Origin: Hyaloperonospora brassicae
Taxonomy: Eukaryota; Oomycota; Peronosporomycetes; Peronosporales; Peronosporaceae
Reading direction: 5' to 3'
Assembly (NCBI GenBank): GCA_947650285.1
Contig: CANTFL010000151.1
Location: 140,540-204,539, forward strand
DNA: 64,000 nt
The translations under genes and the position numbers were made by a program. Shown piece after piece: positions 11,225 to 22,374 of the stretch (its first letter is position 1; the number at the start of each line of letters is the position of its first letter). The notes under the pieces are model-generated. The model was not told the origin of the DNA and searched no databases. It saw only the letters and a program-made list of their open reading frames with translations.

Positions 11225-11914
11225 CTAAAAAGTGGCAGGGCTGATATCAGCAAGCTGATCGGCAACTCCTCCCCCACCAAGCCCTGAACCACGCAGTGGT
11301 AGCGATAACGGAACGCGAGGGTGTGTGAGACCGTTCACGCAGAACAAAGTAAAGCCTGTAGAGGCGTGAAAAGTGTTATTTAACGTAAACTCAACGACAG
11401 GGAGCATCGAACTCCAACGTTTAGGCGTTTCAGCGCAAAAACTGCGCAAGATGGCACCGGTAATGCGATTTATGCGCTCTATTTGACCATCGGTATGCGG
11501 GCGATTCGCTGTGGACATGTTTAATTGTATTCCAAGCACCTTGAAGATAGACTTCTAAAACTTCCCAGTGAAGCGAGGGTCTCGGTCAGAGACAATTGCC
11601 ACAGGCGAGCCGTGTTGTCGAATCAATCGATTGATAAACAGCGTAGCTGTATCTTCACCATCGGTAGAGTCCGACACCGCCGCCATAAGAACTGTTTTGC
11701 TCAACCTGTCAACAAAGACCACAATACCCGCATTGCTATACGAATCCTCTGGTAAATTGGACAAGAAGTCCATGCTGATGGAATCCCAAAACCCATTGGG
11801 TACAGACAAACTATCTAGCGACGCTGCCGTGTAGGCTGAAGGTTTGACCCACTGAAACACGTTGCACAGGTACGCACATACGTATTTATCCATGCGTAAA
11901 ATTTCGGTCACCAA
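11225..11914 (-). pseudogene. Gypsy B copy 2L: integrase
   Basis: The catalytic core reads FVDRLSKTVLMAAVSDST, TLFINRLIRQHGSP and IVSDRDPRFTGKF (11,555-11,914). A TAG follows, and the second half continues in 11,225-11,539 (STANRPHTDGQIERINRITG, FTLNNTFHASTGF). The Asp, Asp and Glu positions of a DDE integrase are recognisable (VDR, SDRD, QIER). The HHCC zinc-binding region upstream (about 11,915-12,070) is decayed. Copy 2R carries the same stop. Confidence 0.85.
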
Positions 11915-12072
11915 TACGCTTGGTCCAAAAAGCCATAGGTCTTCTCACGACCAATATGGTCACTCAACACATTATCATATGCTACATTGAGTATCCGATT
12001 ATTCAACTCCTCATTGTGAGGCGCAACGATACGAGGCAAATCTTCAGCATCCGTGCTATAGCACAACCGACA

Positions 12073-12498
12073 TCAATCGATCGAATATTGATGTAGCCTC
12101 GCACGTAGTCGTGCCGACAATTCTATGTATGAGTCGTTAAACTCCTCGCTCCCTTGAGCAAGTAGCAGAGATGCACAATGTTCATCTTTGGCATATGCCG
12201 AACGAATGAGGTCTGTGACCGATGATGACAGACTCGTAACATGAGCAAGCTCATAGTCAGGCCTACGTGACAACGCATCAGCCAAAGCATTCTGCTTGCC
12301 CGGCTTGTACTTCACCTCGAAGTTGTATTCAGCGAAGAATGAGAGCCAACGAGCCATTCGCTGAGAGAATTGTGGCGGCTGGGTCGCAGTGCGCAATGAC
12401 GCATATTCGGTACATATCACAAAAGGCTTGGAGCCAAGCAGATGAACTCTGACTTTGACTAACGCGTACTTCGTTGCAAGTAGCTCTTTGTCATCCAC
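12073..12498 (-). pseudogene. Gypsy B copy 2L: RNase H and linker
   Basis: DDKELLATKYALVKVRVHLL then VICTEYASLRTATQ, FFAEYNFEVKYKPGKQNALA and DALSRRPDYE identify the Ty3/Gypsy RNase H domain and its conserved ALSRRPD tail. The catalytic TDHASL motif has become TEYASL, as in copy 2R; copy 3 retains TDHASL. A TGA ends the segment before the integrase zinc finger. Confidence 0.85.
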
Positions 12499-12516
12499 AG
12501 GATAGTTCGTTTCAGT

Positions 12517-13634
12517 TCATTTCAGCTGTCGGAACTCAAACGCAATGAAGTATTCCCGTCCTTCGATATTTGTTTGTAACCGAGAACTTCCTATGACAAA
12601 GTAAGATGCGTCACAGACGACACTGAAAGGTCGATCAGGATCGGGCAACTCCAAGATTGGTGCATGAAAGAGACTCTCTTTAAAATCACCATGCTTGGTG
12701 CTTGTCCAGCACCATTCCACATCCTTTTTTTAAAGGAGATTGGATAACGGCCGAGCCATGTCTGCGTACTTCGCACTGGACTTGTGTAAGTAATCGGCAA
12801 GGCCAAGCCACTTACTTAAGTCCTTTTTGTTCTTCGGAACCGGTCAATGAACTATGGCTTTTAACTTAAAGGAATGCGCTCCAAGGCCTCGCGTCTCAAT
12901 GAAGCACTCTATAAAAGGTAATCTCTTCTGCACCAAAAAAGATGCATTTAGATGTGTCGGCATACAACTTATTCGTGCGCATGCACTTGAGCGCTGCTCG
13001 TAAATGGTCAACATGATTATCCACATCTGACCTACCGTTCATAGCACTACTATGAACAAAGATGTCATCAAATTATGTATGCGAATAACCTCGGTGAGAT
13101 CTAGGTAGTTGCGTCAAAAGACGGTTGAATGTAGCTGGGGCATTTGATAACCCCTGTGGCATAACAAGCCACTCCCAGAGCATACCGCTCGGGGTACTAA
13201 CCGCTGTCATCGGAATATCGCTCTCTTACGCATAAGCAGTTGGTAATAACCATCGACTAAGTCGAGTGCACTGTAAATTGTACATTCCACCATATTGTTC
13301 TGAATAAAAGCCTTCCTTGGAATCGGTGTATGATCCGGAATGATGGCCGCATTAAGCTCATTGTAAGCATGAACAATGCGCTATTTTCCATTGGGTTTTA
13401 TGACACACATGTCGGTGTGGAATGGGGAGATTTGCTCTCACGAACCAAACCAGCCGCGTGCTTTTCACGAAAGAAGTCGTCAATGACGTCACACTGTTCT
13501 TTCAATAAAGGCCATTGCCGTATTACGCAGTATTTAGTTGCAGGAACCAAGTCAATTTCATGACGTATACCTCTATCCGAAGGTAAGACAGACGGTGGGT
13601 TGCGACAAACCACGTTCTGAGACTCTTTTACCAA
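12517..13634 (-). pseudogene. Gypsy B copy 2L: reverse transcriptase
   Basis: RT pieces in order on the minus strand: RHEIDLVPATKYCVIRQWPL and VRESKSPHSTPT (13,398-13,634); then the palm through 13,300-13,080, where the catalytic box reads stop-FDDIF (a TAA replaces Tyr but both Asp codons remain); then thumb and connection (12,517-13,026; FHAPILELPDPDRPFSVVCD). At least four stops interrupt it. The 12.5-13.2 kb part is almost identical to copies 2R and 3, including shared stops. Confidence 0.85.
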
Positions 13635-15256
13635 TAGAACAAACCGGATCCATAGGATCCTTAAGGACTAAAGTTCCACTACGCGCACTAGTTGCCGCTC
13701 GTGTGTCCTCATGGACTGACCCGTACAACACTAGAATTAGTTCTACTCAACGTCAGGTCGAATGACCACTGACTCGGATGACTCTCCCGCCTTTAGAGCG
13801 TGGCTAAATTCGCCATCAGACATCTCGTCTAGCTCAAATATATTATCCAAGAATGGAAGAGTCTCAAGACTAATGTTGTCATCAACATGGCCAGTTGCTC
13901 CATTGAAAAGTGGGTATCGTGTATTCTTACTGGTAGCACTTTGTGACATCCTGGGCGCTTGGCGCCTAACAGTTGCCACCCGAGGTCGGGATCGTCTCAT
14001 TAATGAGACCTTACACCTCTTGAAGACCGGGACAATAGGTTCCCTGCGGATGGTATTTATCTCAGCACGCTCTTAAAGAGATCTAATTTCTTGAACGACA
14101 TCTATTGGAGAGATACGTAACTCGAACACTTCACCCAGTGGATTTTAACATACCACTTCACTTGCCATGTGTGAGCCTAGCCCTAATATGCTTCGTCTTT
14201 TTCCCAACGATGTCACTACCGACATTCTGTGAGGTGCCATCGCGGTCGCCCTCACTCGGTGACATTTTCCGTGCCACCCCACTCACATCAGAGGATCACG
14301 TTCTTGACGACTCGGCCCTAGGCCAAGCATGCCTGCAGCATGCATTGACTCATTAATCACAACGAGTATCACTCAACGGGCTACAATCCTCTTCACGTAC
14401 GGTAAAGGAGATCCGCTCAATATATATGTCATTGAAATTAGAGTAACCCAACTCGGACATTCCCATGTCCACCACGTTGACATCCTCTGTCAATGGCTCG
14501 CGCCAATAGTGCTTTTGTTGCCTAGAAAAGGTGGGTTCATGACTCTCCAAAGCTTCGCTACTAACACTGTGCGTTGCGCCTAAGGTCTTAGACCTCCAAA
14601 CTATCCATGACTCATGGCGTTCAAGCCAGGCCATAACTAGGATTCGATCATATCTCGAATCCAAATTGAGGACAAGACAGCGTTCAATGCTGTCGAAGTC
14701 CAAAAACTTGACACCTAAGTTCAACAAACTTTAAGCACTGTGACGAGACTACCAGTCGCTAGAAGAACAGTGATTGAGTCACCCTCATGCGCTTTAAGCG
14801 CTTCAGCGTATTGCTGACTCCCCTCAAGGAAACGACATCGAGCATTATTAAATGATGCTTCTGAATCGACTAAAATTGACAAATGCTTCTCAAGGCCTTT
14901 CACTGCCGCCTTGGCGACTAACAAGCCAGGCTTGTATCCTTGCTCTGTGCTGGCGGGCAAAGAGCTCAGTGGGAATAATCCCTGTTTTACACTACCTCGT
15001 AGAGAAGCGACAGACCCTAGTTCTACCCCTGTAAGGCTCCCCGCGCCTACTGAGTAACGACTCTTCCCCGTGACAGACCAGATTTCTGCTTGGGGCTCGG
15101 GTTTCGACTCACAGTAGTCTGGCGTTGCTTGCGCAAAGGACAAGTGAGACACAAGTGTTTAGTGCTTCCGCACATGTAACAGCGTCTCACTTCTTGTTGT
15201 TGCACTGCACCCCAAAGCTCAACTTCACTTTCATCCTCAGCATTTCTGAGACCCAT
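13635..15256 (-). pseudogene. Gypsy B copy 2L: CCHC knuckle, protease and linker
   Basis: The zinc knuckle RRCYMCGSTKHLCLTCPL (15,047-15,256) ends Gag; here the CX2CX4HX4C pattern is CYMCGSTKHLCLTC. The overlapping frame 14,721-15,152 holds the aspartic-protease region (HLSILVDSEASFNNARCRFL, where the usual D-S/T-G-A triad reads DSEA), and 14,353-14,727 continues it (RCLVLNLDSRYDRILVMAWL). 13,743-14,000 is linker before RT. The protease frame is -1 relative to the knuckle frame, but the slippery heptamer intact in copy 3 has decayed here to GGGAAGA. Confidence 0.75.
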
Positions 15257-16082
15257 AGGTCCAGGCTTTCAGTAAGCCGAGGTATTTGTTGAGGTTGCCT
15301 TCGCAAAGCTGGGGTTATACCCATTCCAACCAAGTCTGGCTGACTTAAATTTGTGCTCAGCATTCTGAGCAATGTTTACAGCCTCTTCAAAGTAGAGGGC
15401 TGAACCCGAAAGACCTCGGTTCTGGTCACGCCAGTGCGAAGTCCTTCCATAAAGACATTCCCATAAAATGTCTCAGGGAGAGGGTCGGACTGCGTAGCAG
15501 ACATCAAATCTCTCAACTCCTAGCGATAGCTCGTTAATCCATACTTACCCTGACGGGTAGATAGGAAGCGTGAGCGCACGCGACAAGCCTGGTTGGGCGG
15601 TGAGAAAACTCGAAACAGGTCTAACTTTAGCGATTCCCATGTGCGAAACGCCAAGTCGACCGACGTGCCGCACGTCAAAGCCCACCCTCTAGCTCTGTCG
15701 TCGAGCTTAGAGATAGCCAGCGAGACTAACTGATGCTCGATTGAGATTAGGCCAGACCTCATGGCCATCTCAATCTTACGGATCCAGAGGGTGAGGTTTT
15801 CCCCCTCCTTCCTGGAGTAATGTTTGACGTCCACCCGAAAGGTACGAGGCTTATCCTCTTCTGGTGGCATTGCCACGCAGCGTGTTGGCATAGCCGACGC
15901 GACTTGGTTTTGAACCTGCCATAGAAGGGCCATTTCATACTACATGAAGGTCTCGACTCGTGCATTGAGCACATTGGGACCTTCCGCATCTAAAAACTCC
16001 ACATATTCAGGGCCTATGGCCGAGGTCATCATTTAGAAAGGGCGACTTTTTGGGCCTCAGTGAGATGTTTTGATTGATCCAT
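15257..16082 (-). pseudogene. Gypsy B copy 2L: gag
   Basis: ATG at 16,080-16,082 opens MDQSKHLTEAQKVALSK and then hits a TGA. The capsid-like portion is open at 15,520-15,933 (RTFRVDVKHYSRKEGENL, TLWIRKIEMAMRSGL, DLFRVFSPPNQACRVRSRFL) and stops at GLTSYR. Compared with copy 2R the capsid part differs at roughly one residue in ten, whereas pol is almost identical. This marks the edge of the inverted duplication within this gene. Confidence 0.8.
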
Positions 16083-16141
16083 ATACATAGATGATCAGTT
16101 ATTACATACCAAGGCGTAGATTGACTACTGCTGCTACAAAG

Positions 16142-16596
16142 TTTAGCGGGGCTACACAGCTCCTTCAGTCACATGAATCCCTAACGATCATTAAGCAACT
16201 TTTGTTCAGAGAACTCGACTCAGAGAGTCAACAAGCTCAGAGATCGTACGGTCCCTGTTCTAAGGGACCAAACGAGTCGAGAGAATCACAGTACAGAGTG
16301 CTCAAGAGTAGCTGCCTTTACAGGAGTTGCTAACTCTTACCGATCAAGGACGCCTCGTGAGGCACGTGTATTAAGTGATCAAAATGGAAATTGAACTTTG
16401 TTTATTTTTATCTAAAAGAACACCTCATACCAACGTACTTAATCTGGTCACTGCTATTCTAATTAATACCTCCTAAAAGATCTCGTAATTCGGTGGCTGA
16501 CACACTTCAGCCCCCAACAATTGATATGGTGTTCTCAATATCATCTATAATGGGACCCCGTCCCTTGTGTACCACACATGCTATGTAACCCGTTAC
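16142..16596 (-). repeat. 5' LTR of Gypsy B copy 2L (subtype b)
   Basis: 455 bp; read on the minus strand it starts TGTAACGGGT and ends CCCCGCTAAA, close to the CTACA end of its relatives. It resembles the solo LTR at 37,799-38,251 and the LTRs of copy 3 more than this element's own 3' LTR. The primer-binding site after it (about 16,123-16,141) is decayed. Confidence 0.8.
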
Positions 16597-17551
16597 ACCC
16601 TCACTTGTTGTGTAATCCGCCACAAATCGTATCCCGTTTTCGGATCAGATTCCATCCCAGATCGGATCCATTAGTCTTGACCCGCCCATCCATACTTCGT
16701 ACATAGTCCGGGTACCAGGAGATCCCTTTTTTGTACATTTCTCACACCATTTTACAGTCCTTTCTCCCTACAACAGCGATACATTGTTCTTCCAAAGCCA
16801 TGGATATTACGTTAGACCAAAGTTTGATGCCCATGACGATGCAACTGAAGTTGAGGGTCGAAAAGATTTGCGCCTCCTGTATCAACGGTGTCCGCGCTCT
16901 CGGAAGGGTGCGTCACGACTCAGAAAACCCGCACTTACACATCTGAAGCTAAAGCGTGCGAAGCACCAAGGTATCAACAGAGCTACCATGCCTTTAATGC
17001 GGCAGGAAAGCGCAAATTACATACTACAGACTTTGTTGCTTCTTCCGACATATAGGCGCAGCTTCACGTATGCGGGTACGCATCGATATTTGGTCCAGCG
17101 AGACAACGACAGCAACTTACACAAGTGACACTTTTGATACTTGAACTGGAGCTAGACGTAAAGACTGCATTGTGATCGTGCGCAGAGTACACCTCGGTCC
17201 GATTTTATGTTTAGCTCTTGCAAGTGTTTCTTAGGGAACAAGTGAGTACGCCAATTACTCACGGAGATACAAAAGGCACCACAAGTAAGGAGAATAAAAA
17301 CTGATATATACTGAAAACAATATGTATCACAAAATAAAAACGAGAGATGCCTCAAATACAATCGTTCACCATATAGCGGACCAAAACGTGTGGCATTCTT
17401 ACCTCGTACCCAAATAAACCGCTCTTACATGGAGGGTCAATCTGAACCTATTCTAAGAAATGCACCCATGGTACACTGATTTGGTCGCATCTAGAACTGC
17501 TGTCTAACGTGCTTCGTATTACAAGCCAGCTTCTTCGCCAATTTGTCACTG
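16597..17551. other. Gene-free interval
   Basis: I see no coherent gene, LTR or RNA here. Short open stretches on both strands lack recognisable domains. The stretch adjoins the 3' end of the pogo-like transposase, so part of it may be that element's 3' flank, but I found no convincing terminal inverted repeat. Confidence 0.4.
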
Positions 17552-17969
17552 TCATGCTGTAGCGAAAGAAATGATGACAGAAGGATACAACAGTCTAGAG
17601 CCTCGGATGGCCCAATCGGCACCTCGTCGGCACTCGACCGTCTCGTCGTCATCCGCACCGATGTAATCGACGACACTGAAGCTGCAAGTCAAACCTTCCA
17701 TGAGCTTGGTCAGCCCGTCTGCAACAGATTCATCGATGTGTTTGTTGTAGTCGCGTAGTTGGGTGAGATCGGCCATCTTGAGCGCCCCCACGATATCACA
17801 CTTGATCCAGAAGTTGCGAATCACATGCTCGGGTACTCCTCCCAGCTTGATATAGTGAAGCGCACAGCCTACAGGATATTCAACTTTCATCCGATTCTGG
17901 TGTAGATTGCATCCAGGAGCCATCAAACCAATTTCTTTTGATACCGCGCTTTAAATGCCCGTATAAATC

Positions 17970-18027
17970 CTGTCAGAGAAAAACACGTGAGAAATTGCTG
18001 GTCAAGAGATCATCCATTCAAACTTAC
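17970..18027 (-). other. Predicted 58-bp intron in the pogo-like gene
   Basis: On the minus strand the 5' site is G|GTAAGT directly after the LQPLDAG codons and the 3' site is TCTGACAG|GA, with a pyrimidine-rich stretch before it. Removing it joins LQPLDAG to a FIRAFKA continuation typical of the family. The size is in the usual short range for oomycete introns. Confidence 0.7.
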
Positions 18028-18179
18028 CTGCGTCGAGCGGTTGTAAGTTTGCTGTCATATTTGGCGGCAGGAATGCCAACTTGACATTGTAGCATTCAGT
18101 CGCGCCATGGTGACATGACGCGCTGTACAGCAGTAGAAGCACTCGTCTCCCGTGCATCTTGGCATCGAAATGCCGGAGC

Positions 18180-18184
18180 CACTC
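18180..18184. repeat. Target-site duplication CACTC (left) of Gypsy copy 4
   Basis: CACTC directly precedes the left LTR and is repeated exactly at 33,862-33,866 after the right LTR. Together they mark a single insertion event into the pogo-like gene. Confidence 0.95.
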
Positions 18185-18576
18185 TGTTACGGGGCACACC
18201 CTTGCGTGAACTTAACGCAAGGGTTTTGGTGCCCCGACAGACGTACACGTGGCAAGCGAGGAAGCGTAGGTAGGGTAAAAGTAGATATGTTTTATTAATA
18301 GAATTAAGTATTTAAACTACTGTCTCTCTGTTTGACTTAACTTATTGTACTAATCTAACTGAATGTATGACGACGTCTACTCACCACTCATTGCACGCGT
18401 CTTGCAGCGAGTGGTGGGCTGATATCACCAAGATTTCAACCAATAAGCAGACTCTTTGGTCGACCCATCAATATCACCACCATTGGTGATATTGTTAAAA
18501 GAATATTCAACTTCATATTCTTTATTGTCATTATCTCTCAAATGACAATTTCCATGTAACGGGCTGCCCCGTTACA
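18185..18576 (-). repeat. 3' LTR of Gypsy A copy 4
   Basis: Bounded by TGTTACGGGG on the left and CCCCGTTACA on the right (plus strand), next to a polypurine tract AAGGGGGG on the minus strand (18,580-18,588). The element-proximal end forms a TGTAACGGG/CCCGTTACA-type terminal hairpin. Confidence 0.9.
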
Positions 18577-18706
18577 TCACCCCCCTTAACTGATAGTCAC
18601 CGTGTGACTATCGAAAATATGGAGGCCACCCGTTGGCCACCATTGGGACAGGGAGCACTTGTTGGGTCCGTTCCATTCACTTTTCGCTTGACCTCGCATA
18701 GTTAAC

Positions 18707-20315
18707 ATGTCTATGCGGGGTGACTCAAGACCTACACAGCCCGGTGCTGTGCCAGCCTATGCGGCAGACGCTTCGTCGTCTGCTGCTCCTTCATAGCCTG
18801 CAGCAACAGGTGCTGCAGATGCACGCGGTATCACGCCGCGTGCGCACGATGACCCCGATGTGGAGGTCATCTACTCTGGCGAGTCAGACGTGTCTGACTC
18901 GGGCAATGTTATAGAGGCGTCTCGCTCACCGGCGACGCCTCAGTATTCGCCAAGGCCACTGACGAACGTACGGACTCGTGATTTGCGTCATAGTCTGTTA
19001 ATCAGTGATGATGAAGGTGATTAGAGTGGTAAGGACTAAAACTCCTTACCACCGCCGAATCGTGCTTCTTCGCACGAGCGTGATGACGATGGCGAGAGCC
19101 ATCGTCAATCAGGGATCCGTGGTACCGGCAAAGGTACCACTTCGAAGCGTGATGAGCTGAAGCCATGGCGTTTGACTGAACAGATCATCAACAGCTAGTC
19201 TCACGAGACAAGTCAACACTATCGAATACTCTTATTCGATGCGAGTGAGCTTCACGGCTTGAGTTCCATCGCGAAGAACTTTCGCGCTGAAGAAGACTTT
19301 TATCTCGGTGCTTTCCTCAAGCATCGATGGTACAATGGTAACAAAAAGCGTAACAAGGCTTCTCTTTTGGCTGCAAGGAACGCGTTCGTTCAAAATGTCA
19401 ATAAATTTTGGACGAGAAGGATGGCTTCAAAAACTTGAAGCGGTACGCATCAAGTTTGAAAAGCGAACGCCAACCGGTGCAAGGTACCAAGGCATCATTT
19501 GTCGAGTGAGGCAGACATTCCTTGCCTTAATTGGTGAGATCCTTGTGCGCGTTGTGTTGACAACTCGCAACGTGCACATAGGAACGTGTTTTCCCTAAGT
19601 TCGCGCTGGGGAAGGGCACACATCTCAGCTGAGATGCGTGACGCGATTGCAAACTTGCAATCCGTCTACAAGCGCCTAGGGCGCGTGTTTACCGATAGGC
19701 CCTCGGAACTATCGGATGAGTCTTGTCATACTGGCGGACGAGACTATAACGTCCATCAACAGCTGAGAGCGGGGATCTTAGCTGTTCCAAGATGGTGGAT
19801 ACCCCCGCCGCTGGACGAGGTAGATCGTCCTTGATCCTGAATCGTCACGGTGGTTCGAGACACGCTCCACTAGAAAGCGTTGACCAATGTGAGCATCCAC
19901 CAAAGGATGTGGTGGAGGATGAAATCCTCCTCCAGAACCCCAGGCCCACCATCTCGACCCTTACGAGATGGATCGCGCAATCGATGAACTGCGCGATGAC
20001 TTGAAGCACGAGCGCGATCGGCGCTACGCTTTGACTGATACCGTGCGGAAGATTCGCAAGGATCGCGAGGCTGATCGGGTGAGAGACCGCGCCGATTATG
20101 CCATGGCGCAGCTTCAGGTCGAGCGGGATGTCCGCTCCCTATTCGGCGAGCTGGCGACATCTCGCGGGGAGATATCTCGGTTGAGGTTCGAGGTATCTTA
20201 TCTGCGCGACCAGACAGATCGTCTGGAGCGCGAACGCAAGAACTTGATGGATGTTCTTGAACGTGGGAGATATCTTCATCGGAAGAAGAAGGCTCGTACT
20301 CACAGTACGGTCTGA
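18707..20315 (+). pseudogene. Antisense ORF of Gypsy A copy 4
   Basis: Starting 130 bp inside the 3' LTR, ATG at 18,707 opens MSMRGDSRPTQPG and a Ser/Ala-rich stretch. After a TAG at about 18,794 the same frame continues with an acidic segment (VIYSGESDVSDSG, DLRHSLLISDDEGD). The middle part (about 19,150-19,440) matches copies 1L/1R (TEQIINS then a TAG, LFDASELHGL, KHRWYNGNKKRNK). The end (19,968-20,315) is strongly heptad-like (IDELRDDLKHERDRRYALTD, LRDQTDRLERERKNL), suggesting a coiled coil. The last ~450 bp overlap the pol chromodomain linker tail-to-tail. No known family is recognised; dimerisation is only an inference. Confidence 0.6.
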
Positions 20316-20892
20316 GTCGCCCCACGTAAAACGAAGAATGCGTGCGCATCCTGCGAGGCAACCTTATCGTGTATGCATTGCCCTTGCGGTGCAGCACACG
20401 AAATAGACCAGTGTTCTTTGGCTGTAGTTTACTACTGCCGACACTAGTAACTGCATGTCCAGGTAAGTTTACTGTAGACAGTAGTACTAGCTCGTTAACT
20501 TAAAATGAAAGAACATTTGCTCTTCCATTCTTGTCTGCGTTCCGTTTCTGACGGTCCACCGCATTTGCGATGGAGTCCTGAACGAAACGGACTACCGCTT
20601 CTCGAGTTAGCAGGAAGTTCTCTGCTGACTCTTTGTTTTGTCTGGCAGTGCGCTTCGTGCGCACTGCTAAGAGATTCTTCTCTTCTTCAGCGAGGTTGTC
20701 TTCTTCCTCGCTGGAATAATCGTTCACGATGCTGAATATCCCAGCATCGTCATCATTGTCTGAAGTAGCAGCAGCGTCATTTTTACTGCTAAGCTCGATA
20801 TCCTCGATGTCGAGTTTGTCGACATCGACATTAGACGTATCGTCATGTACGATGATACGTGATGAGCAAGATCCAAAACGGTTTTTGCTCAA
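19850..20892 (-). pseudogene. Gypsy A copy 4: pol C-terminus
   Basis: The segment 20,500-20,892 carries the linker DNLAEEEKNLLAVRTKRTAR and FVQDSIANAVDRQKRNADK. 19,870-20,397 carries MLHRKGNAYTIRLPRRMRTH and SSFYVGRLRPYCEYE, the integrase C-terminal barrel, followed by an R/S/P-rich linker. The chromodomain seen in copy 1R is not readable here after a frameshift near 19,870. The antisense coiled-coil ORF occupies the same bases on the plus strand. Confidence 0.7.
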
Positions 20893-21660
20893 GCGAATCC
20901 CTCCCCCTTATCCAAGAGTCACACTCTAGAAGGGCGTGAACACGTAGATGGCGTAAGCCATTCACGTACAACGGTGTGTGCTGTGTTGAAGCATGCACCG
21001 AATTATTGATGGCGAATTCCACCATGGGTAGGAATTCGCTCCAACTCGGAAACGAGTGGACATATCTTCGAAGAATCTCTTCGAGGACACAGTTCGCACG
21101 TTCCGTCTGACCATCTGTTTCTAGATGGTCAGAAGTGGACATCTTCAATCGTGTTCCGAGTGAACGCAACACGGTTTGCCAAAATTCCGCCGTGAACCGA
21201 GGGTCACGGTCGGATACGAGTTCACGGGGCAACTTGTGAAGTCAGAAGATCGTGTCGATGAAGACACGCGCACAGCCGTCTGCAGTGATCGATTCAGAGA
21301 CTGCAGCAAGATGCACCATCTTGCTGAAGCGATCCACATACACAAGAATACTATTATTCTTGTGAGAGTCTTCGGGGAACCAGAAAACAAAGTCCATGGA
21401 AACGGACTCCCAACACTCTGCCGAGACCGGCAGAGGTTGTAGTGGCGCACGGGACGAAGGGCTAGGCTTTACCCGTTAACAGACCTCGCAAGAACGAATG
21501 TACTTGCGTACAAACTGATACTGGCGGGGCCAGTAAAAGTCGCGACTTACCGTGAGGTAAGTGTTTTCTCGCCCATGATGGACACCTGTTGGGGCATCGT
21601 GACACTCATTCATGATGCGTAATCGCAAATCATTATGAGTGGGGACGACGACACGAGGCT
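20893..21660 (-). pseudogene. Gypsy A copy 4: integrase
   Basis: The zinc-binding part (about 21,480-21,620) and core (21,145-21,450, with FSGSPKTLTRIIVF being an out-of-frame shadow of the FWFPEDSHKN reading) precede MPRELVSDRDPRFTAEFWQT and DGQTERANCVLEEILRRYVH (20,843-21,232). The Asp of SDRD and Glu of QTER are preserved. A TAA interrupts the zinc finger near 21,479. Confidence 0.8.
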
Positions 21661-21862
21661 TGTCGCCGTCAACGGCTGTATTATATATAACAGACCGTTA
21701 CGCATTGTGTACCGATCCGAAGAGAAACGGTACAAAGCCGGTAAATCTTTCAATGATTTACTATATGGATGCACCAGTAATCCATCAATCGCAGAAGATC
21801 CTTAACTTCTGTGTAAGCCTTTCGTACGTCGTTAACTAAGCTTGAAGACGGAACGCTGAATG

Positions 21863-22333
21863 TCAGTGTCGCAACAGTAGGCTTATCCTCACTGGTGTGT
21901 GCGCGACCGGCTCGAAATCGGGCCGGCGCGAAAGCGCATCAGCGACGACGTTGAGTCGTTCTAATTTATACTCCACGGAGAAATTGTACTCCGCGAAGAA
22001 ATACTGCCACCTGGCCATTCTCTGCGAGAGGTGTGGGCTGTTTACGGCCGTGCTTAGTGACGCATGGTATGTATATACGATGAACGGTCTATCTCCGAGG
22101 AGATTGACGTGGAACTTAGCCAGTGCGTAATTCATGGCAAGTTGTTACTTGTCATGCACTGGGTAATTGCGCTCAGCTGCCTGCAGCTGACGCGACTGAT
22201 AACAGATGACGCGCTCTGCGCCATCTGCATCAAATTGCATTAACGCACAGTCGATCGCAAAATCGCTGGCGTCACAGACCACATGAAATGATCTGTCCTG
22301 ATCTGCAATCGCCAAGATCGGCGACTGCATCAA
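21863..22333 (-). pseudogene. Gypsy A copy 4: RNase H
   Basis: 22,145-22,333 is the connection region (MMQSPILAIADQDRSFHVVC, ASDFAIDCALMQFDADGAER) and 21,863-22,135 the RNase H core (NYALAKFHVNLLGDRPF, then VYTYHASLSTA and NVVADALSRRPDFE). The conserved TDHAS has become TYHAS, so a catalytic Asp is lost. A TAA (about 22,142-22,144) separates the two. Confidence 0.85.
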
Positions 22334-22374
22334 GCTCCGCTTGATGCCTTCAAAGGACGCTGACAGTCAGCGAT

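Larger units (their letters stand above)
9021..16596 (-). mobile_element. Ty3/Gypsy family B, copy 2L (chimeric LTRs)
   Basis: The minus-strand order is 5' LTR (16,142-16,596), gag, CCHC knuckle, protease, RT, RNase H, integrase, antisense ORF relic, 3' LTR (9,021-9,500). All domains are decayed. The two LTRs belong to different subtypes: the 5' one resembles the solo LTR at 37,799-38,251 and copy 3, while the 3' one resembles the LTRs of copy 2R. The outer flanking 5-mers (GTAAA and CCCTC) do not match. From about 15,620 inward the sequence is near-identical to copy 2R inverted; outside that point it is only about 90 percent similar. Confidence 0.85.
17552..18184 (-). pseudogene. CENP-B/pogo-like transposase, C-terminal half
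   Basis: The minus strand reads TEWLRHFDAKMHGRRVLLLL, then SCHHGATECYNVKLAFLPPNM and TANLQPLDAG (18,002-18,199). This is the second part of a DDE_1 (Tc1/mariner superfamily, pogo/Tigger type) transposase. In this family the LLLLDNxxxH box carries a catalytic Asp; here the Asp-Asn pair reads YS, so that acid is missing. A 58-bp intron (17,970-18,027) follows, then GFIRAFKARYQKKL and a frameshift. The tail (17,552-17,926) includes VIRNFWIKCDIVGALK, as in related proteins. The N-terminal half is at 33,867-34,622; Gypsy copy 4 separates them with a CACTC duplication. The loss of the acid and the frameshift indicate an inactive copy. Confidence 0.8.

Noticed and set aside
16784..17128. 114-codon plus-strand ORF in the interval before the pogo tail
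   Set aside because: No domain, overlapping alternative frame at 16,731-16,946, and no partner on the other side of the nested insertion.
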